Shown here: in pieces, positions 22,210 through 32,516 of the stretch
Layout of the letters: each line of letters begins with the position of its first letter
How positions within the stretch are numbered: position 1 is the stretch's first letter
Origin: Mercurialis annua
Taxonomy: Eukaryota; Streptophyta; Magnoliopsida; Malpighiales; Euphorbiaceae
Length of the DNA stretch: 64,000 nucleotides
Direction of reading: 5' to 3'
NCBI RefSeq assembly: GCF_937616625.2
Contig: NC_065577.1
Location: 3,141,001 to 3,205,000, forward strand
Position numbers and translations under genes: made by a program
Notes under the pieces: generated by a model
The model's input: only the letters and a program-made list of their open reading frames with translations
Database searches by the model: none
Told to the model about the DNA's origin: nothing

Positions 22210-24147
22210 GCATTTGCTGTTGTTGTTGTTTGGTGCAATTTCTCTTACAAATATTGCTTGTCTTGACCGTTCTAGAATGGATTCATGTCTTGATATTATA
22301 CTCCTGCAACATTGGCTTTCTGTATAATTTATTTCATAAAGCAATTATGCTAAATTGTGAAACTTTCATGTCAATTTATATATTTCAGAAGTATTCTGTG
22401 TGAAAGATCAATACTTTTTCCATGTTTTTCCTTTCACTTCTCTTATTTCCGCTATAATGTTTCCACGATTTTATTCAGAAATAAGTCTCTTGCTGAGCTA
22501 ATCCGATAAAGTGGATTTGATTTGATTTCACCTTGCCTGTGAAGAGTCATGTATGGTCCTTCTATGATGTTGAAAGTTTTATACTGGAAATCTGTGGAAT
22601 AGACCACCCGGCCTTCCTAAGTCTAGTTTCAGCTTTTGTGCGGCCTTTGTGCAAGTAATCCGTCACTTGATTTTTCCTTGTAGCATTAGATATCAATAAT
22701 CAAGTGGATTTGTCTGTTGGGCAAAGAGGATTATGGAAATTATATTTCATTATTTTATTTCGATAGTCTAAAATAAAAGATATCATTATTTGTTTATATT
22801 ATCCCTTTCTTCTTTTCCAACAGCATTAGGAAAATAGCTATTCTTTGTTAAATTCAAAAAGCATAGAGACTATTTCTGTTGATAGTATAATTTACTCATT
22901 TGTTGTATTGGCAGCTATCCAAGCTTAATTGTAGCTGCAAGATGGCATATGATGCTTATTGATGGTGGAGATCTCCGACAGATTCTTATTTCCGGCGTTG
23001 TAAATAGGTAGGTAGTATGAAATGTTTTGGCTGGGACCATATGTGTGGTTCTCGTAGGAGTTTATTTGTGATATGTGTAGTTCTACATTTTGGAATCATG
23101 AACTTATTATCTACTGTACACTAAGAATTTGTCTTTAGATGATGATCATTGCTCGGCTCTTATCTTTGATGCTTAGATCCTCGTATTTAAAATTCATACT
23201 ACATCCCAACGGTTAAACCACCGTCCTAGTTTTAATCAAAATAGCATTCTTTTCTTCAGTTGCCTACTTTTTTTTCTTATTCTATATCAGACTGTTTGTT
23301 AAGTTCTCTGCATGGTAGGGAGAATTTGCTCAAGAATTGCTCCACATGGTATTGCTTAGAGCATTAGGGGAGTGAATGCGTAAAGCGTAATACCTGGGTT
23401 GTTTATAGAGTTTATTACTTTTTCATAATTTATTCTTGTTAAAAACCTATAAAAAATTACGCTTTAAACTAGGAGTCTTTCAAACTAAATTTTTTAAAAT
23501 GTTTTTTTTTATATTAACTTTTATTTTTTACATTCTCTTTTACTTTTGGGATTATCCTAAAATTACCTTACTTTTAGAAAGTAATTGCTCGTATTGAGTT
23601 AAGAATTGCTAATTACATTTAATATCCAATTTCATTAAATATTTACAAAAGATGCATTTTTTAACCAGCGTCTATTTACCAAAAATTATCATAAATATAT
23701 CATAAATACACTATAAATATACCATAATTACACTACAAATACACTATAAAAGCACAAACAAACAAAAAGCACCAGAAAGGATATTTTTGAAATTAAAAAG
23801 ACAATTTGAAAAGTAAAAAAAGATGTGTACCGCTGCAATTATTTTTCTAAAGTAGGATATTTTGAGAATTATCTCTTTATTTTTATATTGTTTTGCTCGT
23901 TATATTTTTGCGCTTATTACTTATCTTTTTATTTATTTTTGATTTTTTGAAATTTTATTCAGGTAGATATTGACAGATACAAACTTTCTTTTAATAAGGA
24001 TCCAAATTAAAAATATAAAAAGTAAACATGATTTATTTTAAAATTAAATTTATATAAACTAATAATTATTTATTTTTAAAAATAATTAAACTAATATAGA
24101 TATATCGTAATGGTATAATTTTTATAATGTAAATCGAGTAATGATAT
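22210..24147 (+). other. 3' UTR/flank of copy 4 and AT-rich spacer
   Basis: Family flank extends to about 23170, with GGCAGCTATCCAAGCTTAAT at 22912-22931 as a probable 3'-UTR splice acceptor. From about 23200 the sequence is AT-rich noncoding and shared with 47280-48216. No gene is seen. Confidence 0.55.
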
Positions 24148-24527
24148 GGCCTAATGGCAAAAAAAACCCAAACCTTTACGACTTGTTGCAATTATATCCA
24201 AACCTTTTAATTTTTGCAATAATATCCAAATTGCATTATTTTGTTGCAATAATATCCAAATTGTATTTTTTGTAGCAATAATAGTCAAATTGATGGCTAG
24301 ACTTGTTGTTTTTAATTAAGATATTAAGCTATTATTATGTTTTGATGTATAATAATATAGTAAAAGTCCTAAAAAATGACAGAAAACTCAAAAAAATTCA
24401 CATAAAAAGTGCAATTTGGATATTATTGCAACAAAATAATGCAATTTGGATATCATTGCAAAAATTAAAAGGTTTGGATATAATTGCAACAAATCGTAAA
24501 GGTTTGAGTTTTTTTTGCCATTAAGCC
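24148..24527. mobile_element. 380-bp Mutator-like MITE with empty paralogous site
   Basis: Ends are GGCCTAATGGC and GCCATTAAGCC, opening inverted repeats of over 100 bases with repeated ATATCCAAATTGCA motifs. The flanking duplication TAATGATAT is perfect at 24139-24147 and 24528-24536. The duplicated region holds a single TAATGATAT at 48217-48225 with no element, which is the pre-insertion site. There is no coding capacity. Confidence 0.95.
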
Positions 24528-24536
24528 TAATGATAT

Positions 24537-25079
24537 TCATCAAACTAAGATATAAACAAATTACATATGTAAGTTCCATGTATTCTTTGAAAAACATTAT
24601 GTTAGTGAAGTTGGAATGAACCTTTTAATAAATAATCACATCTTTCAAATCATGTTGATTATGTATCACCGAATACACTTTTTAAATCTCCTTTAATATT
24701 TATACAATCAAATCATATTTAAATGAAAAAAATGTACAAAAAAATATACAATGTTAAAACAAGTGTTGTTTTTGTTTATATATCTTTATATTGTTTCATA
24801 TATAAAATTTAAAAATTATACTTTTATTTAAAAAAAATTGAGTTTTATTTTTTGTAAAATATAACAAACAATTAATTTCTATTTATTTGTTTTTTTATTT
24901 GAAATTACAGAATCTTTCAGTAATTGTACATTGTAAAATTTATTAAAAAGATTATTTACAAATATTAAATGTATAAATATATTATGTGGTGATTTCTTTT
25001 ATTTTGTTAAAATATAACTTTGATTAGATGAAACGAGTATTGGAAAGTTATGTATGCAAGCATCCCCACTCCCATGTTT
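24537..25079. other. AT-rich spacer
   Basis: Noncoding sequence shared with 48226-48777 and, more diverged, with 35690-36464. Confidence 0.5.
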
Positions 25080-25445
25080 AGCTTAATGCACAGATTGACC
25101 TTTGAATTTATACCATTTTATCTATCTAACTCATAAATTTAATATTTCACCTATCTAACTCATAAATTTAATATTTCACCTATCGAACTTCTGAATTTAT
25201 TAATCCGATTTGACACCTAAACTTGATATATATATGTAAATGTTAAATTTTTCCGTGTCCGTCTGTCACTTGGAATATTTTAAAAGAAATTGTGTATAGA
25301 GGGCTTCAATGTTTATATATTTATCAAGTTCAGGGGTCAAATCGGATTATTTAATAAATTCAGAGGTTCGATAAGTGAGACATTAAAATTAGGAATTAAA
25401 TGAGTAAAAAGGTACAAATTCAAGAATCAACCTATGTATTCAGCC
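25080..25445. mobile_element. 366-bp Mutator-like MITE (copy A)
   Basis: The ends AGCTTAATGCACAG and GGCTGAATACATAG (right end reverse-complemented) begin imperfect inverted repeats of about 130 bases. The flanks CCCATGTTT and CTCAAGTTT are a diverged 9-bp duplication; copy C has CCCAAGTTT on the left. The third spacer copy has the intact unoccupied site CCCAAGTTT at 36456-36464. A 34-base unit (ACTCATAAATTTAATATTTC...) is duplicated inside. Confidence 0.85.
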
Positions 25446-25535
25446 CTCAAGTTTTGCTCAATTCTAGCAGGCAACAAATAGAACGAAAAAAATGTGAAGG
25501 GCTGAATTTTTCATTCTACTTTTGAAAGGAATTTT

Positions 25536-25642
25536 TTTTTAAAGAAAATTAAGAGAGCGAGAGCGCTTGTAGAAGAATTTGAACCCACAATCTAGACAGT
25601 TTACCGTCTAGTGCTTATAACATTTGAATTACAACTCGTTGG
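25536..25642 (-). mobile_element. tRNA-derived SINE (copy A)
   Basis: On the minus strand the element starts near AACGAGTTGTAATTCAAATGG (A-box-like). About 45 bases on it has TGGGTTCAAATTC (B-box-like) and it ends in a run of A/T. It is flanked by imperfect direct repeats TTTGAAAGGAATTTT and TTTGGAAGGAAGTTTT. The same element is at 36548-36652 and 49222-49328, so it inserted before the spacers were duplicated. Confidence 0.7.
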
Positions 25643-25645
25643 TTT

Positions 25646-26059
25646 GGAAGGAAGTTTTAACAACTAATTATTATATATGACTCCTGACTTTTGCCTTCTT
25701 TATAATAAATTTTAAAAGTCAGTCAGTAAATCTCATGTCCTCCATTTTACATTAACACTGTTAAAAATTATTGAGGTGGCACTTAAAAAATAGACACAAT
25801 AATCCCACGTGATAAAAAAACTGTAAAAATATAAAAAAATTAAAATACTCTTAAAAATTAAAATGAAAAGATTATAATATTTTACTCATCCCTCATCTTC
25901 AGTACCGCCACCCACCCTTGCCTCTTCCATTCCACTTGTTGTCGCCACCTTTGCACTTGCGGCCACCCAGTCCCATAACCCCAATCTTGTCGCCGCTCCC
26001 TTGAGGACGTCTATAAGGGAGGAAAACTTTTTGTTCATTCTTTGAGGATAAACTGTGAG
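25646..26059. other. Noncoding spacer with a GC-rich patch
   Basis: AT-rich except 25890-26010, where short minus-strand frames of about 60-70 codons occur. These frames are shared with copies B and C through sequence identity only and show no recognisable domain. Confidence 0.4.
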
Positions 26060-26950
26060 TAGAGATAGCAATTCGTGTCACCGTATTATAAACATGTTGT
26101 ATATTCATTTAAAAATAGATAATTTTTTTCAATCCGTTTAACTAATTGTGTTAAAATGTCAAATCCGAACCCGGCCTGTTTATTAAATGGGTTAACACAT
26201 GTTGAACTGTTTAAACCGTTTATCAAAACAGGTCATAACAGGTCGCATGTTTAGATTGTTTAACACATTTATTAATAACCCACCTAACACATTTAACATA
26301 TTTTTTAATTAAATAAGTATAATTAAACCCCAAAACCCCAAAATAACCATAAATCTCAATATAACAACCAACAATTAATAAATGGTTAATTACATATAAA
26401 ATTATGACCTTTGCACCAAATTTCAAAAATAACATGACCTTTAAAACGTGTCAATTACATGCACCATCTTTTATTTTTATTTTTTTAAATAATATCGGCA
26501 ATTTTTAGTGCCATTTTTTACTGACGTGACATGACACATGGCAGACAAAGTCAGCAAAATTTCACCGAAAAAATATACCGTGATGAAATTAAAAAAAATA
26601 AAAAGTGGTATCTGTGATTGACACGTTTTAAAGGTCATGTTATTTTTGAAACTTGGTGTAAAGGTCATGATTTTATATGTACTTAACGCATTAATAAATG
26701 ATATGCATTATATGAATATATTTGGTCACATATGATAATTTAAATTATTATTATAATTAATTGATCAATTTAAACATGTCTCAACGTGTCTTAGATGAGT
26801 TAGGCATGTTTATCCAGTTTAACCCGCTATTTAACTGTGTCATAAACGGGTTGATCCGTTTATGACCCAAATCCATATAAACTCAAACCGAACCCATTTA
26901 ACTTCGTGCCGTGTCATGTTAACGGATAATGTAGAAAATTGTCAGCCCTA
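26060..26950. mobile_element. Non-autonomous hAT element (copy A)
   Basis: The ends TAGAGATAGCAATTCGTGTC and TAGGGCTGACAATTTTC (right end reverse-complemented) are hAT-type termini, TAGGGNTGNCAA. The flanks ACTGTGAG and ACTGTGAT form an 8-bp duplication with one change. The interior has repeated CCCGTTTA/TAAACGGG words. There is no transposase. A Mutator-like element is nested inside. Confidence 0.85.
26383..26689. mobile_element. 307-bp Mutator-like MITE nested in the hAT element (copy A)
   Basis: The ends TGGTTAATTACATATAAAAT and GCGTTAAGTACATATAAAAT (right reverse-complemented) open inverted repeats of about 85 bases. ATTAATAAA duplicates at 26374-26382 and 26690-26698 give a 9-bp target duplication. 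Confidence 0.85.
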
Positions 26951-27882
26951 ACTGTGATGTTCGTCCTCTCAAAAGAGACGAAAGAGCTGTAGTCAAAGTG
27001 GGTATGGAGGCAGCGTGAGTATCGATAAGGGGCAACATGGCCCAAGTTGGTGTGGGATCTTTTAAATTTTATTTAATTTTTTAATTAAATTTCAATTTTT
27101 GTAGTTTTACTTTTAAAGGTATTTTGAAATTTGAAGAATTTTGAATGATACTTTTCGAACAATGTACCGTTCAAACGGACATTGTTCGTCGTATCGACGG
27201 CTATAGCATGTTGCAGATGCTAGAGATTGCTGATGTAGTTGTGCGGTAAGCGGCATGCATGGTAACGACGATTGTTGTTAAAGGGTGAAACTTAATTAGG
27301 TTTTCATGGTTAATTTTGGTTAATTAGTATAATTAAAGTTAATTAGAATTATATTTTTATAAGACATTAGCCCATTTAAAATTCAGGGTATATGGTTTAA
27401 TAATAGACGTTTTTAATCTTTCCCTACAAATATTAATTATCTCCTCGTGGTACATTTAGAAACTTTAAAAACAGTATAATTATGCTCCTTTATAAAGCGG
27501 AGTGTTTGAAAGAGGGGTATAACGCAATAAAAGGAAAAGATCGAAAGGCAGTTGGGACGGCGGCGGTGTTAGAGAGAAAAAATTAGGGCTTTTTCAAATT
27601 GATCAAGAAATCATTGTTTGGAGATGAAATTGAAGTTAAGTAAGGGTTTCTGAAGACATCAGCAAATTGAATTTGGTTTTATAAAAGCTTTGGAGCAGAA
27701 GTTGAAGTTGCAAGCATGGAAACTTATGAGGCGGGGAATTGAATTTCACTTGAATTTTGCAAAGATGGGCTGACTTCTTCCATTTTTGTTGTTTTGTGGT
27801 TCTCATCTTTTTCTAATTGTTCTTTTTAGCTTCTTACAAGTTATAGTTTCTTAGTACCAGAATTGACTAATCAAATTGTTGA

Positions 27883-28200
27883 AATTGGGCGTCCTTTTTG
27901 GGTCTCCATTTTGACACTATCAGTACTTTTGTTAGTGCTTATCCCTCTTTCGGCAGTGCAGTTGTGGATCCTTCTTTCATATCTTCTACTGTTGCTGCTG
28001 CATCTGATATGGCCATGGGGTTTTTTGCGGTTCATACTCAGCATGAGAAGCGTAAGCGAGCTATGGTTTCAAATATCTATGAGGTTGAAGCTTCAGTCTC
28101 GGTTAGTTATATGTCCGAGGAGGAAACTTCATTACTCATTTTGGTGTCATCTGATATGGTGGAGGTAGCCAGCCCCTACTGGCTCCAGACGGGTCCATGA
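27883..28200 (+). pseudogene. Probable ORF1 C-terminal remnant of the LINE
   Basis: A frame of about 105 codons reads AVVDPSFISSTVAAASDM and later EVEASVSVSYMSEEETS, and ends at a TGA that overlaps the ORF2 start as ATGA. A stop/start overlap of this kind suits termination-reinitiation between LINE ORF1 and ORF2. There is no ATG at the frame's beginning, and no RNA-binding domain or CCHC knuckle is visible. ORF1 therefore seems mostly deleted, and the element may depend on ORF1 protein from elsewhere. Confidence 0.45.
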
Positions 28201-31200
28201 AAATTCTATTTTGGAATTGTCAGGGTATCGGGACGACTCTGACAAAGAAACAGCTGCTTTGGCTCGTCAAGTCCCACGGTCCAGATGTTTTTTGTGTTTC
28301 AGAAACTAAGACGCACTCTGAAGCTACTATAAAATATGTTGCTAAGCTGGGGTTTCATAATCTGTTTCGAGTGGAACCGATAGGTACTGCAGGAGGGTTT
28401 TTATTATTCTGGCATGACCATGTAAAGCTAAGTATTCAGTCCTACTCCTCCTTTATGGTTGTTTGTACAGTGAATGACTCTACTACTAGTATGTTTGATG
28501 TAATTTTTTGCCATTTGCATAGTTCCCCTAGGGAATTAGGTCAGCAACTTGAAACTTTGTTATCTTTTAACAGGTTGTTAATGCCTTCTTATGCAATCAT
28601 GGGGGATTTTAATGCAATTCTCCATCCTTCTGAAAAGGAGGGTGGTGTTCCTTATTTGGCTCGTTCTTTTACCTTATTTTCTCGCTTTGTTAATACCCTT
28701 TCAGTTCATGATTTAGGCTATGTTGGTTTTCCTTTCACTTGGACAAATAAACGCAAATATCCTTTTCTGGTGAGAGAACGTTTAGATCGAGTTTTAACAT
28801 CGGATACTTGGTTCAACAATTTTCCGACTGCTTCAGTATATCATCTTTCACCTATTGGATCTGATCATACACCTTTACTATTATCTACTTGTCCTCAATC
28901 AATCATTAGACCACGGCGGTTTTTTTTCGATCAACGATGGGGCTCTCTGGATAATGTACGAGCTATTATTTCCGCTGTTTGGGACACTACAGTTTCAGGT
29001 ACTCTAATGTTTCAAGTATTTACCAAGCTTAAATGTACTCGTAGGCAATTGGTTTCTTGGCGTTCTACAAATCAAACTAATTCACAGAAACGTATTGCTT
29101 ACTTCCGGGATCAAATTGAGCTGGCTCATCAACAAATTGCTGCTAATATTCAATGGCCATTCATAAAAAGTTTGGAGAGTCAGCTGCTTCATGCTCAACT
29201 TCAGGAAGAGGCCTACTGGGCACAAAAATCTCGTATTAGTTGGCTCCAATATGGTGATAAAAATACTACTTTTTTTCATGAACATACAAAGTCTCGCAAT
29301 CAAAGGAACAATATCTCTGCTCTTCAAGATCATACAGGTAGATGGCTCACTCATGAAGTTGATATTGCAGCTCTTATTCATTCTTACTTTGAGGAACTTT
29401 ATTTATCATCTCAGCCATCCAATATTTCAGAGGTACTTGATCTTTTTCCTACCCAAGTTACTACTTCTATGAATGATTCATTAATAGCTCCAGTCACTTG
29501 TGAAGAAATTAAACAGGCTGTCTTTGATATTCATCCATCTAAAGCACCGGGGTCCGATGGTTTCACAGCTTATTTTTTCCATCAGTATTGGGATATGATA
29601 GGATTGTCTGTTACTTTGGCAGTTCAAGATTTTTTTAGGTCAGGCAAGTTATTGAAAGGGTTTAATCACACTCTTATTTCTCTTATTCCTAAGATTGCCT
29701 CACCTGTTCAAGTTTCAGATCTTCGACCTATTAGTCTTTGTACTATATTTTATAAGATCATTTCAAAAGTTTTGACTTCTAGGTTGCAGAAAATTCTACC
29801 CATTCTTGTTCCTGATACGCAAAATGCTTTTATTAAGGGTCGAGCTATCTCGGATAATATTTTGATTGTACATGAACTGTTTCATTTTATGAAAAATCAA
29901 AAAACACAGCGACATCCGTACATGGCTTTGAAACTTGATATCAGTAAGGCTTACAACCGCTTGGAATGGCCTTATTTGCATACTATTTTACAGTGCTGGG
30001 GTTTTCATAGTATTTTCATTCATTGGATAATGGAGTGTGTTACGACAGTGTCATATTCGTTCCAACTTAATGGGTCAGTCCATGGTTATATTATACCAAG
30101 TCGTGGTTTGCGTCAGGGCGATCCTTTATCTCCGTTACTGTTTGTCTTAGCTTCACAGGGACTATCTTTTATGATCAATAAATCAGTTCAGCTTCATCTC
30201 CTCCAAGGTTTAAAGATTAATCAGCATTGTCCTTCCATTTCACATTTATTTTTCGCTGATGATGCAATTCTTTTTGCGCCTGCTTCAATATATTCAGCCA
30301 TAACAATTTTACAACTTCTGAATGACTATGCTTCTGCTAGTGGGCAGCTTATCAATTATGATAAATCATCGGTTTATTTTGGAGGTAATGTTTCTGCGAC
30401 TCTTTCATCGGCTATACTATCTAGCTTGCATATGACTCTGATGGATCCTTGTAAACATTATTTAGGACTGCCTGCAGTTTTATTAGGTACTAAGACAGAG
30501 TCATTTGTTTATATCTTATCAAAAATTAAGAGCAAGCTAATTGGATGGAAAGAGCAATTTTTAAGTTTAAGTGGAAAGGAGATCTTATTGAAAGCAGTGA
30601 TTTTTGCCATTCCGATATATACTATGATGTGTTTCCGTTTGCCTATCTCTCTCTGTAAGCAGATTAATCGGTTGGCAGCTAATTTCTGGTGGAGTTTTCA
30701 TAATCATGAGCCTAAACTTCATTGGCTTTCCTGGGATACACTTTGTCTTAGTAAATGGAGTGGGGGAATGGGTTTTAAAGATGTTATTCAGTTTAACCAA
30801 TCACTTCTGGCGAAACAAATGTGGCGAGTTATTCAAGATCAGGAATCTCTCTTATTTAAACTACTCAAAGGTCGTTATTTTGCTCAGTCACATTTTCTGC
30901 AGGCAACAGCAGGTCGTAATCCATCTTGGGGTTGGCGAAGCTTGTCATTTGGGTTTTCTTTGCTTAAGAAAGGACTCCTTTGGCAAGTTAATTCAGGTAA
31001 CCAGACATTTACACTTCGGTCTCCTTGGGTAGCTAGTGCTCCTTTGTTTATTCCTCAGCTACGCACGGATATTCAGGTAGATAGTGTTCCTTTATATGTT
31101 TCTGGATTACTTTCTGCTTCTGCATCAGATTGGAATACTCCTCTTATTAAAAGTTTGTTTATCACTGAACATGCTGATTGTATTCTATCCCTTCCTGTTC

Positions 31201-32264
31201 CTCTTTTTCAACAACGGGATAGGTTAGTTTGGCTTCATACGAGATCAGGTATATACTCAGCAAAATCAGGTTACTTTCAGGCAACAATCGACAAACCAGT
31301 TTCTTTAGCCATTCAACAACTCACATTTACAAAGTCTGACTGGCAAGCTCTATGGTTTCTTCCTATTGCTCCTCGAATTAAAACTTTTTTATGGCGTGCT
31401 ATTCATGGAGCAATTCCAACAGGTGCTGCATTAACCCGAAGACATTGTCCTGTTTCCTTAGTGTGTGTTCATTGTGGAGATGAGGAATCGTTAACACATA
31501 TGTTGTTTTTCTGCCCTTTTGTGCAAAGAGTTTGGTTCGTTTCTCCTTTAAACTTGTTAGCTGTGAATCTACCAACTCTTCCTTTTCCTCAACTTTGGAA
31601 ACATATTATGCAGGAACTTGCTATTTTGGATAATACACATTATGCATTGGGCTTATGTTCTTATATTTGCTGGTCTCTATGGAAATGTCGTAATCTGCTC
31701 CTATTTGATCATGTGGCTCACGGTGAGCAGGAGGTTGTCTCTTTGGCTATTTCTGCATTTGAAGAGTTTTGTTCTTTGCCACCAACTAATCCTACTTCGT
31801 TATCAGTAAGCAGCTCAGATTCTATTCAGGTCAGTTGGATTGCTCCACCGTTGGGATTTATTAAGATTAACTTTGATGCTGCTACTTCCTCTTCGCATCA
31901 TTGCGGTTTCATTGCAGCGGTGGCTAGGGATTCTTCTGGATGTGTTGTTAATAGGTTTCATGCTTGTTACCGACATATTTGGGACCCAGGAATTTTGGAA
32001 TTCTTAGCATTACGTGAATCACTTAGCTGGGCGATTTCATGTGGTTGGTACCGAGTCATCTTTGAAGGAGACGCTCTTCAGGTTTCACAGGCTGCAAATT
32101 CGGGCACTGTTTCGGATTACAAGACTTGGGGAATCTGTCAAGATATTAGTCGACTCCGTCGCTCTTTTACTTCTTGTTCAATATGCTATGTCAACAGACG
32201 TTTCAATATGATGGCTCATGAGTTAGCTAGTTCAACAAAAAGTTTGTATTTGTCACATTTGTAA
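28197..32264 (+). CDS. LINE ORF2: endonuclease, reverse transcriptase, zinc-binding region and RNase H (1355 aa)
   Basis: The protein nicks target DNA and copies its own RNA at the nick. It starts MKILFWNCQGIG, the usual ORF2 start. Endonuclease landmarks are MGDFNAI at residues 135-141 and SDH at 222-224. Reverse transcriptase motifs are APGSDGF, QNAFIKGRAISDN, LDISKAYNRLEW (catalytic Asp about 581), GLRQGDPLSPLLF and FADD (686-689). A zf-RVT region runs from about 1064 (FLWRAIHG) through CVHCGDEESLTHMLFFC. A plant-type RNase H follows, with Asp 1227 (INFDAA), Glu about 1268, Asp 1292 (EGDA) and a terminal AHELA motif. The more usual KAYD is KAYN here, outside the catalytic triad. No internal stops occur, so the enzyme may still be active. 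Confidence 0.97.
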   Translation: MKILFWNCQGIGTTLTKKQLLWLVKSHGPDVFCVSETKTHSEATIKYVAKLGFHNLFRVEPIGTAGGFLLFWHDHVKLSIQSYSSFMVVCTVNDSTTSMFDVIFCHLHSSPRELGQQLETLLSFNRLLMPSYAIMGDFNAILHPSEKEGGVPYLARSFTLFSRFVNTLSVHDLGYVGFPFTWTNKRKYPFLVRERLDRVLTSDTWFNNFPTASVYHLSPIGSDHTPLLLSTCPQSIIRPRRFFFDQRWGSLDNVRAIISAVWDTTVSGTLMFQVFTKLKCTRRQLVSWRSTNQTNSQKRIAYFRDQIELAHQQIAANIQWPFIKSLESQLLHAQLQEEAYWAQKSRISWLQYGDKNTTFFHEHTKSRNQRNNISALQDHTGRWLTHEVDIAALIHSYFEELYLSSQPSNISEVLDLFPTQVTTSMNDSLIAPVTCEEIKQAVFDIHPSKAPGSDGFTAYFFHQYWDMIGLSVTLAVQDFFRSGKLLKGFNHTLISLIPKIASPVQVSDLRPISLCTIFYKIISKVLTSRLQKILPILVPDTQNAFIKGRAISDNILIVHELFHFMKNQKTQRHPYMALKLDISKAYNRLEWPYLHTILQCWGFHSIFIHWIMECVTTVSYSFQLNGSVHGYIIPSRGLRQGDPLSPLLFVLASQGLSFMINKSVQLHLLQGLKINQHCPSISHLFFADDAILFAPASIYSAITILQLLNDYASASGQLINYDKSSVYFGGNVSATLSSAILSSLHMTLMDPCKHYLGLPAVLLGTKTESFVYILSKIKSKLIGWKEQFLSLSGKEILLKAVIFAIPIYTMMCFRLPISLCKQINRLAANFWWSFHNHEPKLHWLSWDTLCLSKWSGGMGFKDVIQFNQSLLAKQMWRVIQDQESLLFKLLKGRYFAQSHFLQATAGRNPSWGWRSLSFGFSLLKKGLLWQVNSGNQTFTLRSPWVASAPLFIPQLRTDIQVDSVPLYVSGLLSASASDWNTPLIKSLFITEHADCILSLPVPLFQQRDRLVWLHTRSGIYSAKSGYFQATIDKPVSLAIQQLTFTKSDWQALWFLPIAPRIKTFLWRAIHGAIPTGAALTRRHCPVSLVCVHCGDEESLTHMLFFCPFVQRVWFVSPLNLLAVNLPTLPFPQLWKHIMQELAILDNTHYALGLCSYICWSLWKCRNLLLFDHVAHGEQEVVSLAISAFEEFCSLPPTNPTSLSVSSSDSIQVSWIAPPLGFIKINFDAATSSSHHCGFIAAVARDSSGCVVNRFHACYRHIWDPGILEFLALRESLSWAISCGWYRVIFEGDALQVSQAANSGTVSDYKTWGICQDISRLRRSFTSCSICYVNRRFNMMAHELASSTKSLYLSHL

Positions 32265-32306
32265 CTGCAATGTTTCTATCAATATACTAAATTATTTGAC
32301 AAAAAA

Positions 32307-32516
32307 AAAGAGGGGTATAATTGAGTATTTATTTTTAAAAAATAAAAAATAAAATTAAGTGTCTATTTTAGACAAATTTGTTACTAGGGGCAAAATATCC
32401 GTTTCCCTTTATAAAAAGGAAACACAGGGTGTAAGATAGTATAAATATAGTCTCGTGTTACTTTCCTTTTGAAAATCACCCCCAAATTGAAATTTAGGGT
32501 TTGTAGCAATTCAATC
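32307..32516 (+). promoter_or_regulatory. Promoter and 5' UTR of copy 5, TATA box at 32440-32447
   Basis: TATAAATA lies 70 bases upstream of the ATG, preceded by CCCTTTATAAAAAGGAAACA, a second AT-rich TATA-like site. The region is shared with copy 7 (TATAAATA at 51335-51342). In copy 8 the same position reads TACAAATA and in copy 6 the box is replaced by CAAATATA, so promoter strength may differ among copies. Confidence 0.6.

Larger units (their letters stand above)
21470..27508 (+). repeat. Segmental duplication, copy A (pairs with about 45541-51201)
   Basis: From the end of exon 1 of copy 4 through the whole spacer, the sequence is nearly identical to the region after exon 1 of copy 6. It includes the same nested insertions (hAT MITE, inner Mutator element, SINE, 366-bp element). 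Differences are mainly single bases, small indels and two insertions unique to this copy. Confidence 0.95.
27523..32306 (+). mobile_element. 4.78-kb LINE (L1-type) with intact ORF2 and perfect target duplication
   Basis: The element is bounded by 14-bp direct repeats AAAGAGGGGTATAA at 27509-27522 and 32307-32320, and its 3' end is A-rich. The duplicated region at 51202-51215 carries one uninterrupted copy of the target, so the precise insertion point is proven by the empty paralogous site. It contains a 5' region of about 0.67 kb, an ORF1 remnant and a full ORF2. Lack of decay in ORF2 and the perfect duplication point to a recent insertion, after the 4-5 and 6-7 duplication. Confidence 0.97.

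Noticed and set aside
25560..25640. A tRNA gene
   Set aside because: A-box and B-box words are present, but there is no complete cloverleaf and the segment repeats with flanking direct repeats, so a tRNA-derived SINE fits better.
25886..26108. Small GC-rich protein genes on the minus strand, repeated at 49598-49807
   Set aside because: They recur only because the spacers are duplicated; there is no domain, and the third spacer copy breaks the frames.
29082..29381. Antisense gene inside the LINE
   Set aside because: It is the reverse-strand shadow of ORF2 coding sequence.
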